Shown here piece by piece: positions 1-9,210 of a DNA stretch of 64,000 bases. Made by a program: the position numbers and the translations under genes. The notes under the pieces were generated by a model. That model saw only the letters and a list, made by a program, of their open reading frames with translations. It did not search any database and was not told the DNA's origin. Location of the stretch: positions 136,034 through 200,033 of the forward strand of contig CAVXVE010000017.1 in the NCBI GenBank assembly GCA_963764955.1, written 5' to 3'. Position 1 is the first letter of the stretch. Each line of letters starts with the position of its first letter. Source of the stretch: Roseiarcus sp963764955. Lineage in GTDB: Bacteria; Pseudomonadota; Alphaproteobacteria; Rhizobiales; Beijerinckiaceae.

Positions 1-1567
1 GCCGATGAGAATTCCGCGCTCGTGGTCGATCATGATCGCCTGTCCGCCGCCAAGCGGCCGCACGACGTCGGTGAGCGTATGCCCGAGCGCGGAAAGCTTC
101 TCGCGCAGCGCCGGCGAAACGCCTCGCTCAACCTCGACGTCGATGAGGTGCGGGGCGGCGCGGGGAAAGTCGAGCGCCTCTTGAATGTCCATTCCGTAGT
201 CGAGCACATTGGTCAGAACCCATGTCTGACCCATGGGCTGATAATATTCGCCCATCACGCCGAAGCACATCCAGGGTCGGCCGTCCCGCGTCGCCATGCC
301 GGGCATGATGGTGTGGGCCGGACGCGAATTGGGCGCGAGCGTATTGGGGTGACCGCGCTCGAAAGTGAAGCACAATCCCCGGTTCTGCATAAGCACGCCG
401 GAGCTTTCGCCGACAATGCCGCTACCGAAGTTCTGATAGAGCGAGTTGATGAGGCTGCAGGCGTTCCCGTCGCGGTCGACGACCGAGAGGGTGACGGTGT
501 CGCCATTCGGGACGAGCGCGCTCTTGCCTGGGGGCGGCAATTCGCGAAGCGCGCGCTTGTCGTCGATCAGTCGCGCGAGAGCAGCGAGGTAATCGGGGGC
601 GAGGAGGCGGCCGACCGGCGTCTCCTGACGGCGCGGGTCGGCGAGGAAGGCGTTGCGATCGCGGTAGGCGAAGCGGGCGGCCTCGATGTGCCGATGGAAG
701 CGCGTCGGCCCGCCCGGCCCGTCGGGCGCCGTCGCCAAGCGCTTCGAGCTCGCCCAGGATCATGAGCGCGACCAGGCCCGGTCCATTCGGCGGACACTGC
801 CAGACGTCGAGCCCGCGCCACTTGAGCGAGATCGGCTCGACAAACTCGGCCGCTTTGCGTCCGTTGGCGAAATCTTCCTCTGTCTGCACTCCGCCTTTCG
901 CCTTAAGCGTCGCCGCCATGTCGGCTGCGACCGGCCCCTCATAGAAGGCGTCCGCGCCGCCCTTGGCGATGGCGCGCAAGGTACCGCCAAGCGCCGTCTG
1001 GACGAAAAGGTCGCCTGCGCGGGGCGCGTGGCCGCCGGGCAGGAAAAGCCGGTTTCCGGCGCGCTTGAGCTTGTCTTCCTGCAACGACCAATCCCACGCC
1101 ACCCGCGGGTGCGCCGGGAAGCCTTCCTCGGCATAGCGGATCGCGGGCTTCAGCAATTCGTCGAAGCCCCTGGTCCCGTAAGTGTCGAGCAGCAACTGCC
1201 AGCCGGAAACGGCGCCTGGAATGGTGACCGTGTGCGGCGAGACATTGTCGGGCGGGACGGGACCCTTCGCCTCGATCGCGTCGAGCGAAGCCGCGGCCGC
1301 CGACCGGCCGGAGCCATTGACGGCGACGACCTTGCCGCCGCCGGCCGGCGCGTAGAGGCAGAAGCAGTCGCCGCCGATCCCTGTCGATTGCGGCTCGACG
1401 ACGGCGAGCACCGCGCAAGCCGCAACCGCCGCATCGACCGCGTTGCCGCCGGCGCGCAAGATCTCGATCGCGGTCAGCGAGGCGATCGGCATCGACGTCG
1501 CCGCCATGCCGTTCACCGAATAGACGGGGCTGCGTCCGCTCTGATGAAAGTCCCGCATTTCGCCCAT
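1..1567 (-). CDS. ggt: Gamma-glutamyltransferase family protein (frameshifted; C-terminus beyond the window)
   Basis: Ntn-hydrolase of the gamma-glutamyltranspeptidase family, which cleaves or transfers gamma-glutamyl groups. The N-terminal half reads MAATSMPIASLTAIEILRAG, followed by GGNAVDAAVA and GIGGDCFCL, typical of the family. The reading frame breaks near 727-730, where one extra base follows ALGDG; in the next frame the protein continues with GPTRFHRHIEAARFAYRDRN and then the TVTLSVVDRDG segment that holds the nucleophilic threonine, and runs off the left edge. Two starts are possible, 1567 and 1558; a GGAAAGG motif sits upstream of both. No obvious signal peptide is visible, unlike periplasmic enterobacterial Ggt. 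It is divergent from the hydantoinase gene. The single indel in well-conserved sequence looks like a sequencing error. Family assignment is firm; substrate is not known. Confidence 0.85.
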
Positions 1568-1712
1568 GTCCTTTCCGGCTGTGCCGCTTCGCGTATAGGT
1601 TAAGCCGGCTCGCGCGTCGTTTTGCAACCCGCTTTGTCGTTGCCGCAATTTGCATGAATCTTGCGTCCGTCTGGGCGACAATTTACGCAGTCTGAAATCG
1701 AAGGTGATGGGA

Positions 1713-3119
1713 ATGGAGCTTGATCTGGTCATCCGCGGCGGAACGGTCGTCACCGCCGCTGACGTCAGCAAATGCGACGTTGGCGTGAAAGACGGCCGTA
1801 TCGTCGCGCTCGCCGACGATCTGCCGCGCGCAGCTTCCGAGATCGACGCTTCAAGCCTCCTGGTTTTGCCCGGCGGAATTGATAGCCACGTGCATTTCGA
1901 CCAGCCCCAGGGTCCGGGGATCGTGATGGCGGACGGGTTCGAGAGCGGCTCCCGCAGCGCCGCGGCGGGCGGCAACACGACCGTCCTTGCCTTCGCTCTC
2001 CAGCCGCGCGGGCAATCGTTGCGCCAAAGCGTCGAGGACTATCACGAGAAGGCGAAGGGGAAGAGCTACGTCGACTACGGATTCCACCTCATCGTCACCG
2101 ATCCGACGCCGGCGGTGCTCGGACAGGAGCTGCCGGCGCTGGTCAGCTCAGGCTATCCGTCGTTCAAGGTGTTCATGACCTATGACAACATGGTCCTGAC
2201 CGATCGGCAATTGCTCGAGGTGTTCACCGTCGCGCGCGAACAGGGCGCGCTCGTCATGGTTCACGCCGAAGGCTACGACCAGATCAAATACATGACCGAT
2301 CGTCTGGAGCGCGACGGCAAGACCCATCCTTATTTTCATGCTGAGTCGCGCCCGGAACTGGTCGAGCGCGAGGCGACCCACCGCGCGATCTCGCACGCCG
2401 AACTGATCGGCATTCCGATCATGATCGTGCATGTGTCCGGGCGCGAGGCGATGGAGCAGATCGAATGGGCGCGAGGGCGTGGCCTCAAGATCTACGCCGA
2501 GACTTGCCCGCAATATCTGGTGCTGACCGCCGACGATCTCAAAGGCCTCAACATGGACTTCTCGGGGGCGAAATATGTCTGCTCCCCGCCGCCGCGCGAC
2601 CGCGCCTCGCAGGAGGCGATCTGGCGCGGGCTTATCGGCGGCGTCTTCCAGACTTTCTCCTCCGACCATTGTCCGTTCCGGTTTGAAGACGAAGCGGGCA
2701 AGATGGTTCCCAAGGGGCGGACTTCGTTTCGCTGGGTGCCGAACGGCATTCCGGGCGTCGCCGCGCGGCTGCCGATCCTGTTTTCAGAGGGCGTGAAGAA
2801 AGGGCGCATTTCGCTCTCGGAGTTCGTGGCGCTGACCGCGACCAACCACGCCAAGATGTATGGCCTCTATCCGCGCAAGGGTTCGATCATGGTCGGCGCC
2901 GACGCCGACATCGTCATCTGGGACCCGGACAGGAAAGTGACCCTGAGCCAGGACCTCATGCAGCACGGCAGCGACTACACCCCTTACGAGGGCATGGAAG
3001 TGACCGGCTGGCCGACCAAGACGCTGCTTCGCGGCGCGCTCATCGTCGACGACGGGCGCATCGTCGGCGAGCCGGGGATGGGCCAGTTCCAGCCGCGCCA
3101 GACGTCTCGGAGTTTGTAA
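1713..3119 (+). CDS. hydA: Dihydropyrimidinase / D-hydantoinase
   Basis: Cyclic amidohydrolase that opens dihydropyrimidine or hydantoin rings. Binuclear metal site residues are visible: HVH at residues 59-61 inside GGIDSHVHFD, the lysine to be carboxylated at about 152 in FKVFMTYDN, His184 in VHAEGYD, His240 in IVHVSGREA and the aspartate near 318 in SDHCPFRFED. At about 468 residues the length is normal for the family. ATG 1713 is preferred over ATG 1707 because AAGG at 1701-1704 lies at a usual distance from it. The gene is divergent from gamma-glutamyltransferase. No dihydropyrimidine dehydrogenase or beta-ureidopropionase gene is adjacent, so the natural substrate (dihydrouracil, a hydantoin or another cyclic amide) is open. 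Confidence 0.92.
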   Translation: MELDLVIRGGTVVTAADVSKCDVGVKDGRIVALADDLPRAASEIDASSLLVLPGGIDSHVHFDQPQGPGIVMADGFESGSRSAAAGGNTTVLAFALQPRGQSLRQSVEDYHEKAKGKSYVDYGFHLIVTDPTPAVLGQELPALVSSGYPSFKVFMTYDNMVLTDRQLLEVFTVAREQGALVMVHAEGYDQIKYMTDRLERDGKTHPYFHAESRPELVEREATHRAISHAELIGIPIMIVHVSGREAMEQIEWARGRGLKIYAETCPQYLVLTADDLKGLNMDFSGAKYVCSPPPRDRASQEAIWRGLIGGVFQTFSSDHCPFRFEDEAGKMVPKGRTSFRWVPNGIPGVAARLPILFSEGVKKGRISLSEFVALTATNHAKMYGLYPRKGSIMVGADADIVIWDPDRKVTLSQDLMQHGSDYTPYEGMEVTGWPTKTLLRGALIVDDGRIVGEPGMGQFQPRQTSRSL

Positions 3120-3132
3120 ACGCCTTGGCAGG

Positions 3133-3633
3133 CTACATCGGCGGGGGCGGCGAATGCGGCGAGTATCTGCCGAAAAAGGCGGCGCCGGCCGAAAGGACGT
3201 CGGTGAAGCTGAGGCGGCCGAGGAGCGACGGGGCAAAAAGGAAAAACGGGACCGCGGCGAACTCGGCTCGCGCTTCGGCCGAGAGCGGGATGTCGATGAC
3301 GTCCTCGAAATAGTCATAAGGCGTGACCCCGCCCAGGACGGCGTCCGCCGTTGCGAGCGGCGACGGCAATCCGTTCGTGAGGCCCGCGGCCGTCGTCCGT
3401 CGGTCGAGCACAAGAGCGGGATTGGGCTCGTTTGGATGCGCGGCTCCGCTCCGGGACCGGGAGAGCGTGATCTTGGCCGCCGCGCCGCCCTTGGCGGCCG
3501 GCGGGTCATCGATCGGGGGCGCAAGGCAGCCGGCGGAGCATCCGTCGAGATCGATGGTGCGGACGTGGGCGCGCGCGGCGCTTCCCAGCGCCATCGCGGC
3601 CATAGCCGCGCCGACAACGAGCGCCCATCGCAC
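3133..3633 (-). CDS. Hypothetical exported protein
   Basis: A protein of 166 residues with a clear Sec signal peptide: MRWALVVGAAMAAMALGSAA with predicted cleavage after ARA. The start is GTG 3633, preceded by GGGAGAC. The mature part has a cysteine pair (CSAGC) near residue 32 and a proline-rich tail ending SPPPPM; no known domain is recognised. It converges with the hydantoinase gene (13 bases between stops). Function unknown; presumed periplasmic or secreted. Confidence 0.6.
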   Translation of the reverse strand: MRWALVVGAAMAAMALGSAARAHVRTIDLDGCSAGCLAPPIDDPPAAKGGAAAKITLSRSRSGAAHPNEPNPALVLDRRTTAAGLTNGLPSPLATADAVLGGVTPYDYFEDVIDIPLSAEARAEFAAVPFFLFAPSLLGRLSFTDVLSAGAAFFGRYSPHSPPPPM

Positions 3634-3843
3634 CTCGTGTCTCCCTGAATTACGGCCGCCGCAGGGCTGATTAGGGGAACGGAGCCGCGGCTGTCAATGC
3701 GGGAACGAGACCCATCCGCGGCGTGAGGCGGCGGGCCGGAAAATCATTGCCCAGGCGCGAATTGAGGCTAATGCTTCCGGAGCCGCTTGGCCAGCTGGCG
3801 GTCACGACCAATCGTTCAGAAATGTCAGGGAAGGGAGACGCTC

Positions 3844-4137
3844 ATGGCGACGTTCGTCATTCTCTACAAATTCACCGAACAGGGCGTCCGCAACATCAAG
3901 GACTCGCCCAAGCGCACCGAAGCCGCAGTGAAGGCGGCGGCGAGAGCCGGAATGACGATTAGGGAAACGCTCTGGCTGCAGGGCGAGTATGACTTCATGG
4001 CGATCGTCGAGGGGCCCGACGATCTGGCGGCGACTGCGTTCAACATCAATATTCTCAAGCTGGGCAATGTTCGTTCCCTCACCATGCGCGCCTTCACCGC
4101 TCAGGAGATGACGAAGATCCTGGAGCGCGTCGATTAG
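3844..4137 (+). CDS. GYD domain protein
   Basis: Small protein of 97 residues starting MATFVILYKFTEQGVRNIKD and containing LWLQGEYDFMAIVEGPDD, which is characteristic of the GYD superfamily (alpha-beta dimeric-barrel-like proteins of unknown function). ATG 3844 is chosen over the upstream ATG because GGGAAGGGAG precedes it at a normal distance and conservation begins there. The stop overlaps by three bases the stop of the hydrolase gene on the other strand. No enzymatic residues can be assigned. Confidence 0.85.
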   Translation: MATFVILYKFTEQGVRNIKDSPKRTEAAVKAAARAGMTIRETLWLQGEYDFMAIVEGPDDLAATAFNINILKLGNVRSLTMRAFTAQEMTKILERVD

Positions 4138-4745
4138 GCCTTGCCCGCGACGTCCGTCAGGAAGCGCGCAATCGCGGTCCGGACGCCATCGTCGGCGTTA
4201 ACCTGCGTTGACGCCAGCGCCTTCAGGGTTGCCTTCGCGACGATAAGCGAGTGATCGCCTCCATCGACAACATGGAGCGTCGAGGGCGCGCGCATGCGCT
4301 TGCGCACATCCTCGAGAAGCTCGAGCGGACAGAGAGGATCGCGCGTTCCCTGCACGAAGAGGATCGGGACCTCGAGCTCGAGCAGAACCTGATCGCGAAG
4401 CTTCGACCGGTCGCCCGCGCCGCAAAGCGGATAGCCGAAGCAGATCAGGGCCTGGACCGGGTCGACGAGCGCGACATGGCAGCCGACGCGCCCGCCCATG
4501 CTTTTCCCCGCGAGCACGATCGGCCCGTGATGCGTGGCGCGAAGCGCGGCCAGCGCCTCCCGATGCGCTTCGATGAGCCTCGGCAACGGGTCCGGGCGCT
4601 TGCGCCCTTGCAGGGCGTAAGAATAGTCGAACGGCGCAACCGGGCCGATCGTTTCCAGAAGCCGGGCGAAAGTCCGTATGCGCGGGTGCGAAGACGGAGC
4701 GCCGGCGCCGGGCGCGAGCAGAAAGGCGGGGCCGGGGTCGGACAT
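4134..4745 (-). CDS. Alpha/beta hydrolase (KANL3/Tex30-type)
   Basis: Alpha/beta-hydrolase of 203 residues. The N-terminus has the FLLAPGAGAPSSHPRI oxyanion-hole region, the nucleophile elbow is GKSMGGRVG, an acidic residue follows in GTRDPLCP, and the catalytic histidine is in GGDHSL. This arrangement fits the KANL3/Tex30-like group of small hydrolases. The start at 4745 is the last ATG before the conserved region. It is divergent from the AtzH-like gene and its stop overlaps the stop of the GYD gene. Substrate unknown. Confidence 0.82.
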   Translation of the reverse strand: MSDPGPAFLLAPGAGAPSSHPRIRTFARLLETIGPVAPFDYSYALQGRKRPDPLPRLIEAHREALAALRATHHGPIVLAGKSMGGRVGCHVALVDPVQALICFGYPLCGAGDRSKLRDQVLLELEVPILFVQGTRDPLCPLELLEDVRKRMRAPSTLHVVDGGDHSLIVAKATLKALASTQVNADDGVRTAIARFLTDVAGKA

Positions 4746-4923
4746 GGGCGCCAGTCTATCCGCTGAAAGCGCTTCAGTCAGCGGGCCGACCGACCTTGCG
4801 CCTGCTGCGCGGGTTGCCAAAGCGCTCTATACGGATCGCCATAAGCAACTGACAGACTTTCCGCCCTGGTTGAACCGGGGCTCGGCGGCCGCCGGCGCCG
4901 CCTCCGTTCAACCGAGGTCGCTG

Positions 4924-5325
4924 ATGGTCGAGATCAACATTCCCGAGGTGGTCGCCGAGGTCGAGAAGGCGTTCGCCCGCTACGAGCGCGCACTCGTCTC
5001 CAACGACGTCGCCGAACTCGACACTTTGTTCTGGAAGAGCCCGCACACGCTACGCTATGGCGCGACCGAGAATCTCTACGGCTATGACGAGATCGCCGCC
5101 TTCCGCGCCCGGCGCTCGCCCGCCGGGCTGGCGCGTGATCTCGTAAAGACGGTCATCACCACCTATGGGCGAGACTTCGCCACCGCCAACGTCGAGTTCA
5201 AGCGCATTGGCTCAACCTCGACCGGGCGGCAAAGCCAGGTCTGGCTCAGGACCGAGGATGGTTGGCGGGTCGCAGCCGCGCACGTGAGCTTGCTGCCGGC
5301 GCCGCAAGCGGCGGGCGGGCGCTGA
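4924..5325 (+). CDS. AtzH-like / NTF2-fold protein (DUF3225)
   Basis: Protein of 133 residues with an NTF2-like fold signature: EVEKAFARYERALVSNDVAE, then LDTLFW and the RYGATENLYGYDEIAAFRA segment typical of DUF3225/AtzH. In cyanuric acid catabolism AtzH partners with the amidase AtzE as 1-carboxybiuret hydrolase helper; homologues elsewhere accompany amidases of unknown substrate. The start ATG 4924 gives a compact domain; longer in-frame starts add non-conserved sequence. An AtzE-family amidase is not adjacent (the nearest amidase is at 11.9-13.3 kb), so a role in biuret or carboxybiuret breakdown is only suggested. Confidence 0.8.
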   Translation: MVEINIPEVVAEVEKAFARYERALVSNDVAELDTLFWKSPHTLRYGATENLYGYDEIAAFRARRSPAGLARDLVKTVITTYGRDFATANVEFKRIGSTSTGRQSQVWLRTEDGWRVAAAHVSLLPAPQAAGGR

Positions 5326-5453
5326 GGACGCGAATCTCTGAGCGTTCGCCATCCCAGCGTGTCTCAGCTTTATCAGGTGCTTGCGCCAAGTTCTTAAAGC
5401 GGCGGCGCTTCCGCCCTGTGGCATCGCGTCGCAGGGCAGGGGAGGCAGGCGAA

Positions 5454-6008
5454 CTATCGCATATCCGCCTTGAGCCGCTCGAAGATCTCGCGACCCTCCT
5501 GGTCGAGCACCCGCAGGCCGACCGCTCGCGGCGGCCAGGGGGCTCCGGCCGCGGCGTGGATTGCGCCCGAGGCGTCGGCGGCCTGAATCTCGACTTCGGC
5601 GAGGACGGCGGGGCCAAGATCGGGGCCGACGCCAAAGAACTGAAGCCGGAACCATTGCGGTTTGAGGGCAAGAACCCGTTCGAGCTCGTCCAAGGGGTCA
5701 ACCTCGAAAAAACGGATGGGCCGGGGCGCGGACAAGTTCTCGCGGGGGCTCGCGAGGTCAACGCCGCACTCTTGCCACGACGGCGGTCTGGCTTCGCGCG
5801 GCTCGCCCGTGCGCTGCGCGATCAGCCTCGCCACGTCGGCCCAGTGGGCCGCGGCCGGAGTCGCCTGGGCCTGGCGTTGACGCCGGCGCGCTTCCGAATA
5901 GGCGCGGAGCCGGAAGGAGGCGATCAACCGATTGGCGTCGGCTTCGGGGACGTCAGCGCTCGCGACTGTCTGCGGACGCGCTTTCGCAGGCGCCGTGAGC
6001 CGCCGCAT
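5454..6008 (-). CDS. Conserved hypothetical protein
   Basis: A protein of 184 residues beginning MRRLTAPAKARPQT, rich in Arg and Ala at the N-terminus, with a more structured C-terminal half (RFFEVDPLDELERVLALKPQ and RLQFFGVGPDLGPAVLAEV). No signal peptide, membrane segment or recognised domain. A longer version from a TTG at 6044 is possible. Coding character is supported by the amphipathic, low-complexity-free C-terminal part; the antisense frame is less plausible. Function unknown. Confidence 0.5.
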   Translation of the reverse strand: MRRLTAPAKARPQTVASADVPEADANRLIASFRLRAYSEARRRQRQAQATPAAAHWADVARLIAQRTGEPREARPPSWQECGVDLASPRENLSAPRPIRFFEVDPLDELERVLALKPQWFRLQFFGVGPDLGPAVLAEVEIQAADASGAIHAAAGAPWPPRAVGLRVLDQEGREIFERLKADMR

Positions 6009-6294
6009 ATCCGAATGTGATCGTCTACCGCGAATGGACACCAATCAGACCTTCGCGAACCCGCCGCCACGCGGTCCCAGACCTTCCCCGATCACCCCAC
6101 AACCCAGATTCGGAAAAATTGGGCCGCCGCGACCGAGACAGTTTAAAATGCCAATCAGCTCAAGAGTCAAGCGCCACAACCTTGTGGTTTAAAACTGGCT
6201 TAATTTTCCTATTCTTGCGCTCTCGCGTCACGCGCCGCACACAGGCAGAGGACGCGCCAATGCGCGCGCCCCCGCGGCGTTACGGGTGGGGGCG

Positions 6295-6846
6295 CTAGCC
6301 GAGGCCGGGCGCCAGACGCGGCCCCCGCCGGCGGCGGCGGCCGACGGCTCCGAGACCCGCGAAGCCGACCGCCAGCATCGCCCAGGTCGACAGTTCCGGC
6401 GCGGCGGTCACGCTCAGATTTCCACTCTCCGCGATCGGGTAATTGGAGCTGCCGACGGACTCCCAGAGCGAATAATTGCCGGGCGAATTTTCCCAGAGGT
6501 TCCAATACCCGCCCGGATTCTGAGCCGTAACGAACAACAGGCCGTCGATATCGAAGGGCGCGCCCGACGCATGATACAGGTTATTGTAGATGAACGAGCC
6601 GTCGAGGCTGTAGGCCGGGCCCGGGAAGCTCGGATTGGCGGCGACGCCGGTGATCGTCTGATCGACCAGTCCGGTGATCGCGCCCGAGACGCCAGTCACT
6701 TCGCCAGCCGTGTCGACCGTGATCTGGCCGGCGGCGGTCAATCGGGCGTCGGACGAATCGAAAGTGAATTTGTAGACCGCCGCGTTTGCGGTCGAAACGC
6801 CGAGCAGTAGCGCGGCGGTCATGGTAACCAAAATCTTGCGCATCAT
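6295..6846 (-). CDS. PEP-CTERM-type exported protein
   Basis: Signal peptide at the start (MMRKILVTMTAALLLGVSTA, cleavage after ANA), a beta-rich central part, and a C-terminal sorting tail: APELSTWAMLAVGFAGLG followed by AVGRRRRR. This Pro-Glu, hydrophobic helix, Arg-cluster order is the PEP-CTERM signal recognised by exosortase, here in the PELSTW variant common in alphaproteobacteria. GGGAGA precedes ATG 6846. The central part (YKFTFDSSDARLTAAGQITV) resembles many PEP-CTERM proteins of unknown function. No exosortase gene lies in the window. Predicted location: cell surface or secreted. Confidence 0.8.
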   Translation of the reverse strand: MMRKILVTMTAALLLGVSTANAAVYKFTFDSSDARLTAAGQITVDTAGEVTGVSGAITGLVDQTITGVAANPSFPGPAYSLDGSFIYNNLYHASGAPFDIDGLLFVTAQNPGGYWNLWENSPGNYSLWESVGSSNYPIAESGNLSVTAAPELSTWAMLAVGFAGLGAVGRRRRRGPRLAPGLG

Positions 6847-7149
6847 GCATCTCCCGTCTCGAGCGCGGGTCGTCCTTTGCTCATGACCTGCGTAGAGACC
6901 GCCAACACCGACCATTGGGTGGCTCTATTTTTATTAAATACGCGCTGTATCCTCTTTACGCAATCTAAGGTTGTTGTCTTAGTTATCGGCAATTGAATAG
7001 AGGTTGTGATAAATTGTAACCAATTGCCTCCGCCGACCGCGCCCGATCCCGCCTGCCGGGCCCTCGTGCGTCAGCGGCGCCCGCGCCGGTTTGCGGGCGC
7101 CCGCCCGGCGTGATGTAAGCGTCTCCGATTTCCAAAAGCGGAGGGCTTC

Positions 7150-8001
7150 ATGGCGTCCAATCATCCCGCGCTGGCCGCGAACCGGGTCGCGGTCATAACC
7201 GGAGCGGCGAGCGGCATTGGCCTCGCGGCGGCGACGAAATTCGCCGCGCTGGGCATGAAAGTGTGCATGGCGGACTTGGGTCGCGACGCGCTCGAAGACG
7301 CCGCCGCGAAAGTCCGCGCCGCCGCCGCGGGCCCGGATCACGTGCGGTCCTTCGCCGTCGACGTCAGCAGTCTCGACGACGTCCGGCGCCTGAAGACCTC
7401 GGTCTACGACGCCTTCGGCGAGGTCGCCGTGCTGATGAACAACGCCGGCACCGGCGGAGGCGGCGAATTGTTCGGCGATCCGGCGCGCTGGCGGCGCATC
7501 CTCGACGTCAACCTCTGGGGCGTGATCAACGGGGTGCAGGCTTTCGCTCCCGACATGATCAGGCAGGGAACGGCCGCGGCGATCGTCAACACCGGCTCCA
7601 AACAGGGCATCACCTGTCCGCCGGGCGACACGGCCTACAATGTCTCGAAAGCCGGCGTGAAGGTCGTGACGGAAGCGCTGGCGCACGAATTGCGCAACAC
7701 TGAAGGCTGCCGCGTGAGCGCGCATATGCTCATTCCAGGCTTCACCTTCACTGGAATGACCGCCGGCTCGAGGACTGAGAAGCCGGCCGCGGCTTGGACG
7801 CCCGAACAGGTCGTCGACTTCATGCTCGCTTCGATGGGACGGGGCGACTTCTACATCCTCTGCCCCGACAACGACGTGCCGCGCGAAATGGACGAGCGGC
7901 GCATTCTTTGGGCCGCAGGCGACATCGTCGAGAACCGGCCGCCGCTCTCCCGCTGGCATCCCGACTACAAGGAAGCCTTCGCCAAATTCGCCAAGGCCTG
8001 A
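7150..8001 (+). CDS. SDR family NAD(P)-dependent oxidoreductase
   Basis: Classical short-chain dehydrogenase/reductase of 283 residues. Cofactor motif TGAASGIG at residues 17-24, structural NNAG near 97, catalytic Tyr163 and Lys167 in YNVSK, and a preceding serine in NTGSKQG. An aspartate at the end of strand 2 (MADLGRD) suggests NAD preference, which is inference. The C-terminal extension (EMDERRILWAAGDIVENRPP) is longer than in minimal SDRs. The AT-rich stretch 6916-7149 upstream probably holds the promoter. Substrate unknown. Confidence 0.9.
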   Translation: MASNHPALAANRVAVITGAASGIGLAAATKFAALGMKVCMADLGRDALEDAAAKVRAAAAGPDHVRSFAVDVSSLDDVRRLKTSVYDAFGEVAVLMNNAGTGGGGELFGDPARWRRILDVNLWGVINGVQAFAPDMIRQGTAAAIVNTGSKQGITCPPGDTAYNVSKAGVKVVTEALAHELRNTEGCRVSAHMLIPGFTFTGMTAGSRTEKPAAAWTPEQVVDFMLASMGRGDFYILCPDNDVPREMDERRILWAAGDIVENRPPLSRWHPDYKEAFAKFAKA

Positions 8002-8081
8002 GGCCCGCGCCCTTCCATTGCTGGACGGAGCCTCCCGGACATGTCACCAGAGAATGTCCGAGGGAGGCGGGATTGCCGGAA

Positions 8082-8858
8082 ATGAGTTCGCTCGCGATCT
8101 CGCTCATTGTGACGGCCGTGATCGCCGCGGGCGGCCTCCTCGGCCTCGTGCTTCAGCGCGTGCTCCCGGAGCGCTACACGACCGACAAGGCCCGCGACAT
8201 GATCGGCGGCGTCGTCGGGCAGCTCACGCTCCTGCTGGTGCTGGTCAACGGCCTCCTCATCTGGACAGCCTATGGGGTCTTCAGCACCCAGCAGACCGAA
8301 CTCCAGACGATCACGGCGCGCGCGCTCGAGTTCGATCTCGAAATGCGCCAGTACGGGCCCGAGGCGGATGAGGCGCGCAGCGTGCTGAGGACCGATCTCG
8401 TCTGGGCGCACGAACAGTTCTGGGGCGACGACACCTCGCGCGCCGCGGCCTATGAAGCCTCCTACAAGGCCATGGCCAGCATGAGCACGTTTCTCGATCA
8501 CCTCGCTCCCAAGACGGCCGCGCAGACGAACCTGCTCTCCGCCGCGCGGGCGAACTACGCCTTCATCGGCGAGCAGCGGCTTCTCATGTCGCTGCAGGCG
8601 GGGACCCCGATCCCCTGGCCTCTCGTCTACGCGGTGACGTTCTGGTCGTCTCTCATGTTCGCCAGCATGGGGCTTCTGTCGAGACTGAGCCTGATGTCGG
8701 TTGCCATGCTCGTCCTGGGCAGCGCGTCGATCGGGCTTGCAATCTTTCTGATCCTCGAGTTCAGCCAGCCCTACACCGGCTGGATCCGGGTCGCGCCGGC
8801 GCCGCTCGAACAGGCGATCCTTCAGCTCGACCAGCCGAGCGCCGCAAATCCTCAGTGA
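8082..8858 (+). CDS. Integral membrane protein, DUF4239 (bestrophin-like)
   Basis: Protein of 258 residues with an N-terminal membrane helix (LAISLIVTAVIAAGGLLGLV), a second helix (GQLTLLLVLVNGLLIWTAY), a soluble helical middle and two C-terminal helices (PLVYAVTFWSSLMFASMGLL and MLVLGSASIGLAIFLILEF). This topology and the LPERYTTDKARDMIG segment fit DUF4239. The start MSSLAIS at 8082 is chosen because membrane sequence begins directly after it. It lies between an SDR and the pterin dehydratase, all on the plus strand, spaced 17-80 bases. Function unknown. Confidence 0.72.
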   Translation: MSSLAISLIVTAVIAAGGLLGLVLQRVLPERYTTDKARDMIGGVVGQLTLLLVLVNGLLIWTAYGVFSTQQTELQTITARALEFDLEMRQYGPEADEARSVLRTDLVWAHEQFWGDDTSRAAAYEASYKAMASMSTFLDHLAPKTAAQTNLLSAARANYAFIGEQRLLMSLQAGTPIPWPLVYAVTFWSSLMFASMGLLSRLSLMSVAMLVLGSASIGLAIFLILEFSQPYTGWIRVAPAPLEQAILQLDQPSAANPQ

Positions 8859-8875
8859 GTTAAGGAGGCCCTCTC

Positions 8876-9187
8876 ATGGCGAATTACAGAATTCTGAGCG
8901 ACGCGGAGATTCGAGCCGCGCTGGCCGAGCTGCCGGACTGGTCGCTGAAGGCGCCCAATATCGAGGCGCGGTTTGAGCTGAAAACCTTCCGCGATGCGAT
9001 CGCCTTCATTGTCGAGGTCGCGATTCAGGCGGAAGTGATGAACCATCATCCCGAGTTCCACAATTCGTATAACATCCTGACCTTCTCGTTCTGCACCCAT
9101 GACGCGGGCATGAAGATCACCGATCTCGACATCGAGACGGCGAAGCACATCAGCGCGCTGGCGCGCCGCTTCCAGTCGATGCCCTGA
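8876..9187 (+). CDS. phhB: 4a-hydroxytetrahydrobiopterin dehydratase
   Basis: Pterin-4a-carbinolamine dehydratase of 103 residues, which recycles the oxidised pterin cofactor of aromatic amino acid hydroxylases. The family signature MNHHPEFHNSYN is at residues 55-66 with histidines 57, 58 and 62, followed by FCTHDAGMKITDLD. AAGGAGG precedes ATG 8876. No phenylalanine hydroxylase gene is in the window; in many alphaproteobacteria the gene stands alone and may act on molybdopterin-related pterins. Confidence 0.93.
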   Translation: MANYRILSDAEIRAALAELPDWSLKAPNIEARFELKTFRDAIAFIVEVAIQAEVMNHHPEFHNSYNILTFSFCTHDAGMKITDLDIETAKHISALARRFQSMP

Positions 9188-9210
9188 AGATCAGTTGGCG
9201 AGGACCAACG

